Virus record (IMG/VR): IMGVR_UViG_3300046542_000074
Location: 1-64,000 of that record
Length of the DNA: 64,000 bases
Strand: one strand, 5' to 3'
Origin: a virus
Numbering within the stretch: position 1 is the stretch's first letter; each line of letters opens with the position of its first letter. Under the pieces are notes generated by a model that was given only the letters and a program-made list of their open reading frames with translations, was not told the origin of the DNA and made no database searches. Position numbers and translations under genes: made by a program. This document shows positions 21,585 to 29,503 of this stretch, piece by piece.

Positions 21585-21715
21585 TTTTTAGCCTCCACGT
21601 AACAGGAATCTTTCATGAGGCTGGAAGTAATACCATCCAGCAAGTCTGGTGTTCCAGAGCACAACACAATCCACAGTGTAATGAAACCAAAGAACCACTT
21701 ATCTGAATCACTCAT
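21581..21715 (-). CDS. membrane peptide, 44 aa
   Basis: ATGA overlap with the upstream gene. One hydrophobic span (WFFGFITLWIVLCSG). Function unknown. Confidence 0.55.
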   Translation of the reverse strand: MSDSDKWFFGFITLWIVLCSGTPDLLDGITSSLMKDSCYVEAKK

Positions 21716-21891
21716 CCTATGCTAGCCTCACCAATTACTTCACCCTCAAGGATAAGTTGCACTGTGTGCGTCTCTACCCAACGGTAATCACCACAACCCT
21801 CCATGTGAGAACTTGTCTTGACATCCAGAGTAAGATGATCTTTAAGATATTGGTTCAAGTGGTGGTGAAAGTTTTCAATATCAGTAAACAT
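21712..21891 (-). CDS. hypothetical protein, 59 aa
   Basis: Starts just upstream of the end of the membrane protein gene at 21881, with AAGGATG nearby. Begins with a His-rich helix (NFHHHLNQYLKDH) and ends in a beta-rich part. Function unknown. Confidence 0.6.
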   Translation of the reverse strand: MFTDIENFHHHLNQYLKDHLTLDVKTSSHMEGCGDYRWVETHTVQLILEGEVIGEASIG

Positions 21892-22141
21892 CCTTCTTTA
21901 CCTTCCCTTTAATTGTGAAGTTGAATGGCTTGAACAGAATACCAATCGCACCAAACAAATGTGTAATGCCGATAATACAAAGAATCCAACCCATAACACA
22001 CCCAAGTACTGAACTCCAAAACAACCCTCCAAGGCTGATGTCTTTACCGTCGTACCACTCTACAAGGTTGATGCAGTGTGCGGCAATAAAACCTGAAACA
22101 AACCCAGAGACAACTAAGTATGTAAATTGTAATTCAGTCAT
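21881..22141 (-). CDS. membrane protein, two or three spans, 86 aa
   Basis: Hydrophobic stretches near residues 7-25 (YLVVSGFVSGFIAAHCI) and 40-68 (LFWSSVLGCVMGWILCIIGI), then a basic tail. Could be an inner-membrane protein or holin-like, but it is far from the endolysin. Function unknown. Confidence 0.7.
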   Translation of the reverse strand: MTELQFTYLVVSGFVSGFIAAHCINLVEWYDGKDISLGGLFWSSVLGCVMGWILCIIGITHLFGAIGILFKPFNFTIKGKVKKDVY

Positions 22142-22320
22142 TCGTATTTCTCCAGAGCTTTGGTCAGCAACTCCTTACCACTGGGCCAACTACCATCGAA
22201 GATCGCCTCATAGTAGTTGTTTGAGTCTGACAAGTCAATAATAAGGCTAACAACGTCTTCAGGTATACCACGATCTAGCCAGTTTCGTATCTTGATACAA
22301 CTTTCACATGCACAACTCAA
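22138..22320 (-). CDS. hypothetical protein, 60 aa
   Basis: Starts MSCACESCIK, a Cys cluster that may bind metal, then an acidic helical part. ATGA overlaps. Function unknown. Confidence 0.65.
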   Translation of the reverse strand: MSCACESCIKIRNWLDRGIPEDVVSLIIDLSDSNNYYEAIFDGSWPSGKELLTKALEKYE

Positions 22321-22511
22321 ATCGTCCGCTCCCGTGCTTCTGCAAAGATTTCGAAATTTAGTGCAGCTAATTGCCGGTGTGTAAGCTTATCCAGATTCTT
22401 GAGAATATCCCGGTAAGCTTTCATTTGCAAAACACTACCACACCCACGTTTGCATGTCACCGCTCTATTACACTCTTCACAGACAATATTATCAGCTTGT
22501 TCTTGGTTCAT
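22317..22511 (-). CDS. hypothetical Cys-rich protein, 64 aa
   Basis: VCEECNRAVTC then CGSV gives a possible zinc site near the N-terminus, followed by a basic helix. Function unknown. Confidence 0.65.
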   Translation of the reverse strand: MNQEQADNIVCEECNRAVTCKRGCGSVLQMKAYRDILKNLDKLTHRQLAALNFEIFAEARERTI

Positions 22512-22683
22512 TCATGCTCTCCAGTAGTTGTTTAATGAATACAGCCTGAGACTTCACTTGCGCAGTAAGGTCTTTAGCCAGCAAACCTATCTGCTTCTGG
22601 TCAGTCCTGCTTAAGTTATTACGACCAAGGGCTTTGGAAATAAGCTTCTCATTGGTCAGTCGTTCTCCTGAAATACCCGTCAT
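22492..22683 (-). CDS. hypothetical helical protein, 63 aa
   Basis: Start overlaps the upstream stop. Basic, helical (NNLSRTDQKQIGLLAKDLTA). Its end overlaps the next gene by 20 nt. Function unknown. Confidence 0.65.
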   Translation of the reverse strand: MTGISGERLTNEKLISKALGRNNLSRTDQKQIGLLAKDLTAQVKSQAVFIKQLLESMNEPRTS

Positions 22684-22835
22684 TCCATCTCCTTATTCAA
22701 ATCAAACTTATTGTGCCTACGTTTGAACTTCTTGCAACGCTCAAGTTGGAATATCCGCATGTCATCCCAATGGCAAGCTCGCAAGTGCTCCCGGTTGTGT
22801 GCAATGTACAGCTTCAATTCTCTTGGGCCTTTCAC
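22680..22835 (-). CDS. hypothetical basic protein, 51 aa
   Basis: GTG start overlapping the previous stop as GTGA, with its own stop overlapping the next ATG. Basic and His/Arg-rich (LYIAHNREHLRACHWDDMR). Function unknown. Confidence 0.58.
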   Translation of the reverse strand: MKGPRELKLYIAHNREHLRACHWDDMRIFQLERCKKFKRRHNKFDLNKEME

Positions 22836-23032
22836 TTCTGTCCGTCACTCCCTACGTAAGTTAGTTCATACACCAGCTCACCGTCTTCAGCCTGCTTGTA
22901 AGACTGAATGTTGATTGCAAGTGGTTGGAAGATTTTACAGTAATCCAACGCTGAGTCAAGGTTTTTGAACATTCTTTTTCGCTCTGCATCTGTTTCGATC
23001 ATCCCTTCTAAGGCGTCAGTACAGTCTTCCAT
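22832..23032 (-). CDS. hypothetical protein, 66 aa
   Basis: Acidic N-terminal helix then a beta-rich end (GELVYELTYVGSDGQK). Coupled to the phosphatase gene. Function unknown. Confidence 0.68.
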   Translation of the reverse strand: MEDCTDALEGMIETDAERKRMFKNLDSALDYCKIFQPLAINIQSYKQAEDGELVYELTYVGSDGQK

Positions 23033-23694
23033 CAGTTAATCCTCACAATTGTAAATTTACCACCACGGAATACCGCTCCTGTGTCGATGTAATGAACATT
23101 CCCAAGCACTACCATTTCATTGTTTGGGCTGTGCCCAACATAAAGTTTGTGTAGACCGGTAATCGGAGTCTCATCGGCATCTGAAATCTTACTCCTAGCC
23201 CAAATAGCTGTAGCAATTACATAGTCGTCTGGATTCTCCAGCATCTTTCTGGCTTCATACCAGTTATTGCTTGGAGATTCAGCATGGACAATACCAACTA
23301 AGCCGTCTGGTGTATCAACTTCGATTGCAAGAGGAAGTTCAGACATCTCAAGTGCATAACATTGTTGTTCTACTTCTGACATTCCGTAGAACCACTCCCC
23401 ACCGTTCTGCCAGTGAATATCAGACGACCAACTTCCCTTGCCTTCACGCGCAGCATCGATTACAAATTTGTCGTGGTTGCCAAGGGCAGCGTGAAACCAA
23501 GGCTTTCGCAACCAAGTCCAGAACTCTTCACTCTCTGGTCCTCTGTCAACTAGATCACCTACCGAGAACAGACGATCCTTAGTCTCATCGAACCCAATCA
23601 CGTAAAGTTGTTCTTGTAGTTTGCTGAAACAGCCGTGAATGTCACCGACAACATAGTCGGCTCCACTCAAGTTCATACCGAAGTGCTTAATCAC
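23032..23694 (-). CDS. serine/threonine protein phosphatase, lambda PP type
   Basis: A calcineurin-type, two-metal phosphatase close in layout to lambda phosphatase: GDIHG at residues 17-21, GDLVDRG at 46-52, GNHD at 72-75, VHAE near 136-139 and a C-terminal VGHSP near 188-192 supply the Asp, His and Asn metal ligands. Length 220 residues, equal to lambda PP (221). Removes phosphate from Ser/Thr/Tyr or small substrates; the natural substrate is unknown. Lies in an operon with a second, smaller phosphoesterase further upstream. Confidence 0.93.
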   Translation of the reverse strand: MIKHFGMNLSGADYVVGDIHGCFSKLQEQLYVIGFDETKDRLFSVGDLVDRGPESEEFWTWLRKPWFHAALGNHDKFVIDAAREGKGSWSSDIHWQNGGEWFYGMSEVEQQCYALEMSELPLAIEVDTPDGLVGIVHAESPSNNWYEARKMLENPDDYVIATAIWARSKISDADETPITGLHKLYVGHSPNNEMVVLGNVHYIDTGAVFRGGKFTIVRIN

Positions 23695-23897
23695 GGGTAA
23701 TCCTTCCCCTTATAAGTTGCAACAACACCCTTGGCAAGTTCTGGATAAGCTTCAGCGAACTTTGCGTACTCTTCAAGGTAATGCTCAAGACGTTTCTTGT
23801 CCTCTTCCTGTCGAAGCTTCCTTTCTTCTGGCGTACTGTTAATATCTTGCCAGTTTGCCATCATTTCTGATGTAATTTTAACACGACCTACAAACAT
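23691..23897 (-). CDS. hypothetical helical protein, 68 aa
   Basis: RBS GGAGGAAAC. Charged coiled helix (EERKLRQEEDKKRLEHYLEE). ATGA overlap with the phosphatase gene. Function unknown. Confidence 0.7.
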   Translation of the reverse strand: MFVGRVKITSEMMANWQDINSTPEERKLRQEEDKKRLEHYLEEYAKFAEAYPELAKGVVATYKGKDYP

Positions 23898-23929
23898 GTT
23901 TCCTCCTTATCTACTGTGTGTATTTGTAA

Positions 23930-24829
23930 TCAGCCAATATCATCTATATCCCTTACCCCTTTATAAACAGGCAGCCTAGGTTTATCAACTACTCCAACTT
24001 CAAAGTGCTTATAGTTGACGATTACGTCAGTCCACTTGTCACGGTTATCCCAAATCTCTTTCCGAAGTGCAGCATCAAATCCAGTACCAATGCTAAACTC
24101 CACACCAGAGTAAATATCACGAACTTGCAATGCACCAAGGGTGTTAGCTGGAACAAGGTTCTCTTTGTTCTTTGATCGCTTAGTGCGCCCAAGTTCATTT
24201 GTTTCAGCAACGTTCTCATTGTGCATCTGCTCAGTGAAGCCGATAATCACTGCCTCACTGTCACTGAATTTCTTGAGCTTGCCGAGAAGACCTTGCTTCA
24301 TTGTTGATCGACCTTGTTTATACTTCCCATTAGGATCTTTCAGCATTGCACCTTCCCAACCAGCTTCCTCAAGTTCTGTTTGTTTGGCTACAACCTCTTC
24401 TACGGAATGCACCAACTTTTGAAATAAACTAACAACTTGTTTCTCACCCCGAGCCTGAGCTTTATATTGCTCGTATCGAACGCTTGCAATATCGTTACCT
24501 GTGTTATCAAACACATAGAAATAAATGTTGTCTTTTGACATGCCTTCTGGAAGTTCTGTTGACATGCAGGCGCGAGTACTAAGATTGAACACATCTTTGT
24601 GCATTGGCGAACCATAAATAACTTCACCATCCAACCCGTTCAATTCTTCACGACCAAACAACTCTTGAACAGCCTTAGACCTGATTGGCTTGTTTGATCG
24701 CGAATAACATACTGCGTCTTTGACGTACAATCGAATACCATCAACCTTTGGGCTTAGCATCATCGGGAACGACACTTCACCCAAGTCTTCAATCGTGTGT
24801 GCCAGCATAACTTTAAAAATATCGGACAT
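23930..24829 (-). CDS. ATP-dependent DNA ligase
   Basis: Seals nicks by way of a ligase-AMP intermediate. Motif I KVDGIR (K28 takes the AMP), motif III DGEV (67-70), motif IV EGAMLKD (159-165) and motif V GKLKKF (183-188) are in order, followed by an OB-fold part (ALQVRDIYSGVEFSIGTGF). At 299 residues it is a small single-subunit phage ligase, smaller than T7 (359). Start MSDIFKVML is set by GGAGAG upstream. It uses ATP, not NAD, so the NAD operon is not there to feed this ligase. Confidence 0.94.
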   Translation of the reverse strand: MSDIFKVMLAHTIEDLGEVSFPMMLSPKVDGIRLYVKDAVCYSRSNKPIRSKAVQELFGREELNGLDGEVIYGSPMHKDVFNLSTRACMSTELPEGMSKDNIYFYVFDNTGNDIASVRYEQYKAQARGEKQVVSLFQKLVHSVEEVVAKQTELEEAGWEGAMLKDPNGKYKQGRSTMKQGLLGKLKKFSDSEAVIIGFTEQMHNENVAETNELGRTKRSKNKENLVPANTLGALQVRDIYSGVEFSIGTGFDAALRKEIWDNRDKWTDVIVNYKHFEVGVVDKPRLPVYKGVRDIDDIG

Positions 24830-25040
24830 TTTCTTTTCTCTCCAATGAAATAGAATAACCAAATTCGTTACCACCCTTAAGTGGCCGATGTACCAGAGTG
24901 TAATCCAGCAAGTTCATATCCGGGTTGTCCAGAATAATCTTTGCAATGTAACACTCTTGGTTCGCCTGAAGTGCATCTAAACACTTCCTTACAATGTCCT
25001 GTCGTGGGTCAACTGTAAACAAAGACAAGTTCAACACCAT
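24813..25040 (-). CDS. hypothetical protein, 75 aa
   Basis: Overlaps the genes on both sides (17 and 32 nt), so its true start may be further in. Mixed protein with VHRPLKGGNEFGYSISLER. Function unknown. Confidence 0.6.
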   Translation of the reverse strand: MVLNLSLFTVDPRQDIVRKCLDALQANQECYIAKIILDNPDMNLLDYTLVHRPLKGGNEFGYSISLERKENVRYF

Positions 25041-25251
25041 GCTCTTTCAAATGACTCTCACACAAACTCAGTGGAAGGCAGGAGGTGGCTTTAAGTCCAT
25101 GATCATAAGCTGTTGAGCGAATACAGTCTTCTTGGTGGTATTCTTGTTCCCCTTCATTATTTACCCATACATATTCAGGCTGTGAACAACAAGAGGGATC
25201 CCCACAGCCGCCGTATTCCACCCATCTCTCAGTCCAAGTTACAGTCTTCAT
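25009..25251 (-). CDS. hypothetical Cys-rich protein, 80 aa
   Basis: Several Cys and His (GGCGDPSCCSQP, then HQEDCIR, then LCESHLKEH) suggest a metal-binding fold. Function unknown. Confidence 0.68.
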   Translation of the reverse strand: MKTVTWTERWVEYGGCGDPSCCSQPEYVWVNNEGEQEYHQEDCIRSTAYDHGLKATSCLPLSLCESHLKEHGVELVFVYS

Positions 25252-25668
25252 TCAAATACCCTCTTCATACTTCAATACGTGAATTTGTTTTCGTTTGAGG
25301 AATTCAATACCGTCAACTAGTCGATACTCCTCATCGTATGTAACCATTCTCACACCAGCTTGGTAGAGTTGTAATGCACACGGGAGGCAGGGACTGAGCG
25401 TTACATAAATGTCTGCATCTTTAAGCGATATACCTTCCCGTGCAGCTTTCGCCACAATGTTTGATTCAGCATGTAACACTTCAGGGTGTGTCAATTCTGG
25501 ATTAACTTCACAGCAATTACTATCACCAGATGGTCTACCGTTCCAAGAGTAAATCACAACATCTTGGGGAGTTACAGCAATTGCCCCAACCTTCCGTCTT
25601 TCGGCGTGTGATAGTTTAGCGAAAGCCCGTGCTGTTTCCATGTACGGGCGAATCATTTTCGATTTCAT
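25252..25668 (-). CDS. dCMP deaminase
   Basis: Zinc enzyme turning dCMP into dUMP for dTMP synthesis. HAESN (H66, E68) and SPCLPC (C94, C97) are the zinc and catalytic residues of the cytidine deaminase superfamily, and NGRPSGDSNCCE precedes them as in T4-type enzymes. Length 138 residues; the ATG that overlaps the upstream stop is chosen over a longer start. Supports nucleotide supply for phage DNA. Its thymidylate synthase partner is not in the window. Confidence 0.92.
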   Translation of the reverse strand: MKSKMIRPYMETARAFAKLSHAERRKVGAIAVTPQDVVIYSWNGRPSGDSNCCEVNPELTHPEVLHAESNIVAKAAREGISLKDADIYVTLSPCLPCALQLYQAGVRMVTYDEEYRLVDGIEFLKRKQIHVLKYEEGI

Positions 25669-25904
25669 TTGAAGTACTTCACGTAAATACCCCGGACTGC
25701 ATACACAGGCCAACCGACGATACCAATTGTATACACCAGAGCCCACATAACTTTGTCAAATGTTTCTCGTGACATAGTTGCCCCACTATTGGTTGTAATG
25801 AACTCTTTGTACCAACCTTCAAGTTTACCTTTGTAATCTCCCTTCTTAGTTACTGAGGAAGTAATCACGAAACCTGCCAGTAGGTAGATTGCTGTTGTAA
25901 ACAT
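25665..25904 (-). CDS. membrane protein, two spans, 79 aa
   Basis: A span at the N-terminus (FTTAIYLLAGFVITSS) and another near the C-terminus (ALVYTIGIVGWPVYAVRGIY). Function unknown. Confidence 0.68.
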   Translation of the reverse strand: MFTTAIYLLAGFVITSSVTKKGDYKGKLEGWYKEFITTNSGATMSRETFDKVMWALVYTIGIVGWPVYAVRGIYVKYFK

Positions 25905-26251
25905 TATTTCACCTCCTGTAGGAAGTTATAGGCTGCAACAGTTGTTTCAACAAGCGGCTTCTCGATATCCAACATGTCTTCAATCAACTGGATTGCTCGT
26001 TTCAAATCATCAGATTGTTCCAACTTAGCCTCTACAATCTCAAACATTGTTTGTGAGTCAAACTTCCAAGCATCCCTCCCGTGACCAAACCGTGAACCAT
26101 TTGGTGCATAACCGAATCGCGCACGATCCTTGTGATCAAGACCGGAAGTCTTAAAAGAAGCCTTCGCGTGTGCAGTGGTTGCCCAAACAGACTTGCCGGA
26201 TCGCATCTTTACAATTTCACCAGACTCTTTGTGTCGAATAACAAAAGGCAT
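25904..26251 (-). CDS. hypothetical protein, 115 aa
   Basis: Basic N-terminal half (RFGYAPNGSRFGHGRDAWKF) and acidic helical C-terminal half. Start overlaps the upstream stop. Function unknown. Confidence 0.72.
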   Translation of the reverse strand: MPFVIRHKESGEIVKMRSGKSVWATTAHAKASFKTSGLDHKDRARFGYAPNGSRFGHGRDAWKFDSQTMFEIVEAKLEQSDDLKRAIQLIEDMLDIEKPLVETTVAAYNFLQEVK

Positions 26252-26697
26252 TATTTACCCTCCAAGTAATTCTGGTAAGACTTAGTGTAGCAAGCGTTAC
26301 TTGCAAACTTAATGTTGTGATCCTGTACATGGAATCGACGTTTACGGCTATAAGTGGCCTTCACACGTTTAACAATCTTAGCCGAGTGAGCGAACATTAC
26401 AGCAATCAGACTATGACCTACAGTATCGTTGAAGTTAACCAGTTCTTCGAAGTCATTGAAACTACGGATAAACTGGAATGCCTCATTGTTGTAGTCTTCG
26501 TCATTGTGCAGGGCAATCATATTGAGAACACTAATCCGACCAGAACCAGTCCGGTCAAACTCTGGATTACGGAAGGATTTCAGTCGATCTTTTGGATCGT
26601 ATACCGGACTGTATCCCATAGCTTCTGCGAAGCGCACGAGGGAAGTTTCTTGGATACGGCTAGTGTCTTTAGGGATAAAATTACGAATTGGTTGCAT
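26251..26697 (-). CDS. hypothetical protein, 148 aa
   Basis: The ATG after AAGGAGAAAC is chosen, because the longer frame runs into the upstream gene. Soluble, with a basic C-terminal third (KRVKATYSRKRRFHVQDH). Function unknown. Confidence 0.75.
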   Translation of the reverse strand: MQPIRNFIPKDTSRIQETSLVRFAEAMGYSPVYDPKDRLKSFRNPEFDRTGSGRISVLNMIALHNDEDYNNEAFQFIRSFNDFEELVNFNDTVGHSLIAVMFAHSAKIVKRVKATYSRKRRFHVQDHNIKFASNACYTKSYQNYLEGK

Positions 26698-26707
26698 TTG
26701 TTTCTCC

Positions 26708-26998
26708 TTAGTTTGGTTTATTCTGGCCTTTTCGAGTACCAACTCCCGTGCAGCTATAACCGCCACTCTCAAGCTTTGAATTGGTCTTCTGCAACTTACT
26801 TGCTTTGATTGTATACTTTCCTTTACCGTAGTACCGGTCAACTTGAGCCTGTACTGTAGCACGATCACTGTGATGATAAAAGACATATTTACCACTGGCG
26901 TTCAAAATATAAAAGGTCGCGGGCGGAATAAAGTTAATACCAGTGAATGTGCTGAAGTCAACTTCTGTGAACCGTATTTCTTTAACTTTGTCGCCCAT
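26708..26998 (-). CDS. hypothetical protein, 96 aa
   Basis: Alpha/beta protein with a basic, disordered tail (SCTGVGTRKGQNKPN). The middle part (YVFYHHSDRATVQAQVDRYY) may be a small nucleic-acid-binding domain. Start overlaps the upstream TAA. Function unknown. Confidence 0.7.
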   Translation of the reverse strand: MGDKVKEIRFTEVDFSTFTGINFIPPATFYILNASGKYVFYHHSDRATVQAQVDRYYGKGKYTIKASKLQKTNSKLESGGYSCTGVGTRKGQNKPN

Positions 26999-27162
26999 TA
27001 AAATACCTCATCGAACAGAATGTCAAGATTCTCAATCGAGCACTCTTCCAGTTTATACAGTAGTTCCTCAATCTCATGAGAGAACGCGGCAATCATTGCG
27101 TCTGTGTACCCAACTTCTTTAGCTCGCATTGTCACATAGAGCATACTTTCTTTAAGTGTCAT
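26998..27162 (-). CDS. hypothetical acidic protein, 54 aa
   Basis: Coupled at both ends (TAATG, ATGA). Acidic helical protein (SHEIEELLYKLEECSIENLD). Function unknown. Confidence 0.62.
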   Translation of the reverse strand: MTLKESMLYVTMRAKEVGYTDAMIAAFSHEIEELLYKLEECSIENLDILFDEVF

Positions 27163-27359
27163 AGACCATATTTCTCCTTTAGTTTGTCAACTAAATCATC
27201 AGCATGTCGATTCTCCAATGCGTTGAACAGTTCTTTGATAAGTTTGTCTGCTTCTTGTGCGATCACGGCTGCGTTAGACTTGGCATCATTGAACCCGTCC
27301 ATGTAATAGCCGTCACCAGTACCTTCATACATATGTTGGATTCGATCTTCGTAGCTCAT
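27159..27359 (-). CDS. hypothetical protein, 66 aa
   Basis: Helical, acidic (DKLIKELFNALENRHADDLV). Coupled to its neighbours. Resembles the next gene upstream in general design (GFNDAKSNAA versus GHRDARHAAA), so they may be distant paralogues. Confidence 0.66.
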   Translation of the reverse strand: MSYEDRIQHMYEGTGDGYYMDGFNDAKSNAAVIAQEADKLIKELFNALENRHADDLVDKLKEKYGL

Positions 27360-27568
27360 ACACCAGCCTCCGCTTTAATTTCTTGAAGCATTTCATCGCC
27401 CCACATCTTGCGAGCATAATACTCAAGACGTTCAATATAAGCATCTGAGGCTATTGCCAGTTCTGCCGCAGCATGTCGTGCGTCACGATGGCCTGTCTTG
27501 TAGGCAATTGCACCAGCACGATTGTCATGTTTTGTTTGGAGATTCATAATCTCGTTGTGCAAATTCAT
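27356..27568 (-). CDS. hypothetical phage protein, 70 aa
   Basis: AYKTGHRDARHAAAELA is a pattern I recognise from small phage proteins of unknown function. Helical. Coupled to neighbours. Confidence 0.7.
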   Translation of the reverse strand: MNLHNEIMNLQTKHDNRAGAIAYKTGHRDARHAAAELAIASDAYIERLEYYARKMWGDEMLQEIKAEAGV

Positions 27569-27771
27569 TCATCATCTCCTGTCATAGCCCAAAGGTTGTT
27601 CACTTCCACTTCTGCTGGATGACCATTCATATCAAACTCTGTCCAGCAATACCGCCAGAGAACACCTCCTAGCCAGTAATCTTCGTAGTGTACACCAGCA
27701 CAATGGTATTGTGAAGCTGCTTCTGAATCTTTTGTTGCTGATTTAAATTCTTCCCAAGATACTTTTGTCAT
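27565..27771 (-). CDS. hypothetical protein, 68 aa
   Basis: Trp-rich soluble protein (YEDYWLGGVLWRYCWTEFDM). Coupled to neighbours. Function unknown. Confidence 0.66.
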   Translation of the reverse strand: MTKVSWEEFKSATKDSEAASQYHCAGVHYEDYWLGGVLWRYCWTEFDMNGHPAEVEVNNLWAMTGDDE

Positions 27772-27929
27772 TGTGCAAGATACCCAATAGAAGTACCAGC
27801 CCCAACAAAAATAAACAGCATCAGCGCCAACTTTGCATAATCAATCTCGTAACCTCGTCTAAGATTGGCGACTCCAATACTTGACAAAACAATCCAAACC
27901 AAAAACCCTATAACGGCACCATCAATCAT
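27768..27929 (-). CDS. membrane protein, two spans, 53 aa
   Basis: GAVIGFLVWIVLSSIGVANL, a short charged loop (RRGYEIDYAK), then LALMLFIFVGAGTSIGYLA form a helical hairpin in the membrane. GGAGG upstream. Its shape would suit a holin, but no lysis gene is near; function unknown. Confidence 0.6.
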   Translation of the reverse strand: MIDGAVIGFLVWIVLSSIGVANLRRGYEIDYAKLALMLFIFVGAGTSIGYLAQ

Positions 27930-27930
27930 A

Positions 27931-28311
27931 TCAACCCTCCACTACTTTAGAAAGAACTTCGTCTGCATATTCAAGATACAACCCGACAACCCCACGAGCC
28001 CCAATGTTTGGGTTGTTAGCTGCGAACTCAATCAGAGTACCACCACCAATACACTCTCTTACCCATTCATTAACATCAATCCCAACTATTCGGGCTGCCC
28101 TCTTGACATACTTCAATTCAGATGATTGACAAACATAACTTGGCATCTTTATGCCATACTTGCTTGCCAATTCTTTGTGATAGTTCATATCAGCCAGCTC
28201 AACAATGTTGGAAGAGGCTAATTTCTTAGCTTCCCTCGACACTCTTGAGGCTTCTCTGATAGCCAACCTCTCTTCATCTGAGAGATTCGATAGGTAATTA
28301 CTATTAACCAT
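27931..28311 (-). CDS. hypothetical protein, 126 aa
   Basis: The inner ATG is chosen because it overlaps the upstream gene least. Helical and basic (REASRVSREAKKLASSNIVE), with a small C-terminal domain. Function unknown. Confidence 0.7.
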   Translation of the reverse strand: MVNSNYLSNLSDEERLAIREASRVSREAKKLASSNIVELADMNYHKELASKYGIKMPSYVCQSSELKYVKRAARIVGIDVNEWVRECIGGGTLIEFAANNPNIGARGVVGLYLEYADEVLSKVVEG

Positions 28312-28465
28312 TGGCAAATTCCCGATCAATCATCTCTGCCAGCCGAACAATACTGCTTGCATAACCTTGTTCTTCATACTGAGTTAGTTGCATCCAGTTG
28401 TAATGTAGCTTGGAAAGTTTATACCCTCGTGTATTACCTTGAATGCACTTCTGGTAGGCAGTCAA
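28304..28465 (-). CDS. hypothetical protein, 53 aa
   Basis: A longer frame would overlap the antirepressor by 52 nt. A TTG overlapping the antirepressor stop (TTGA), with CGGGAG about 8 nt upstream, is a better start. Product begins LTAYQKCIQGNTRGYKLSKL. Function unknown. Confidence 0.58.
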   Translation of the reverse strand: MTAYQKCIQGNTRGYKLSKLHYNWMQLTQYEEQGYASSIVRLAEMIDREFANG

Positions 28466-29214
28466 GCTGCAATCTCCCGATTCAACATGTCCATAGCAAT
28501 CATTCGCACACAAGGTGCAGTGAACTTACTCATTGTAAACTGTTGACCATAGGTATTCACATGCACTTTAACTTCAAACAAACCACTGTTGATGTGTACT
28601 TGGTACGGATACCAAGCTGTATTAAGTTTGTACATCAACTTATTATCAACAATATGCTTGCGAAGAAGTGCTTCCTTCACGTTTAGCATCTTGGCAACTT
28701 CACGGAATGTGTAAGTGCAGCCACTGGTCACAAAGTTATCAACAAACTCAACTTTCGGTGCGTTGATAGCAGCCTCTGCTTCCAGACGTTCTTTCTCAGC
28801 AAGAATACCCTTGGCTTGGTTCATCAGAAGTTCAAAGTACTTCAGTGGGTTATCCAAAAGCTCTTGAGCCTTGTTCTCGTGAACAGCCACACCTTGGGTT
28901 GCCAGTCCATCATAAGCGCGAATTACCTTCAGATGGTACTCAGGACTGATCCACATGGCGTATGCGTACACCAGTTCACGTACAGCGTATGTGCCGCCAG
29001 AACGGCCGCGCACAGTGACCTTTGAAAACTCTCCGATTTCGGAGATTAAATCTTTAGCCTGATGATTCTCAAAGAATTTTGCAGGCTGCTTGTGCAACAC
29101 CCCACCAGATGCCTTATGCACATCATTCAGGCAGTAACGACCGTCTTTGTCTTGTTTCACCGGGATACCGTCGATGATTACCACTTGTTCTTCTACCGCT
29201 TTTGCTACGTTCAT
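28462..29214 (-). CDS. KilA-N / KilAC antirepressor-type protein
   Basis: A 250-residue DNA-binding protein. Residues about 15-105 match the KilA-N fold (YCLNDVHKASGG, then PAKFFENHQ, then YAVRELVYAYAMWISPEYHL). Residues about 155-245 match the phage antirepressor C-terminal domain (YTFREVAKMLNVKEALLRKH). RBS AGGAG. In temperate phages such proteins relieve repression or control lysis timing; here no repressor is visible, so it may act on a coinfecting prophage or on this phage's own transcription. Confidence 0.9.
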   Translation of the reverse strand: MNVAKAVEEQVVIIDGIPVKQDKDGRYCLNDVHKASGGVLHKQPAKFFENHQAKDLISEIGEFSKVTVRGRSGGTYAVRELVYAYAMWISPEYHLKVIRAYDGLATQGVAVHENKAQELLDNPLKYFELLMNQAKGILAEKERLEAEAAINAPKVEFVDNFVTSGCTYTFREVAKMLNVKEALLRKHIVDNKLMYKLNTAWYPYQVHINSGLFEVKVHVNTYGQQFTMSKFTAPCVRMIAMDMLNREIAA

Positions 29215-29256
29215 TTCTTTCTCCTATGTTTAATTTGTATTCATTTGTTTTGTTGC

Positions 29257-29433
29257 TCAATACTTCCTAAGTACTCCGTCTTCCTTCCCATCAAGTATCG
29301 CCATCATACGCTCTAAATCCTCTCTTGTGTAGTACGTCGATGCCGTCTGACCAATGTAGTTGATATGGAGTACGTCAGTTGTGCTATCGCAAAAGATTTC
29401 ATCAATGTCTCTGTCTGTAAATTTGTAAGTCAT
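29257..29433 (-). CDS. hypothetical protein, 58 aa
   Basis: Strong AGGAGG before the ATG. Acidic (KFTDRDIDEIFCDSTTDVLH), soluble. Function unknown. Confidence 0.65.
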   Translation of the reverse strand: MTYKFTDRDIDEIFCDSTTDVLHINYIGQTASTYYTREDLERMMAILDGKEDGVLRKY

Positions 29434-29503
29434 TTAACCTCCTGTTTCCGTCTAATTCAGTCACCCAGTATGTCAGGGTCTGTTTCCCTTTGCAAGCGCT
29501 AAT

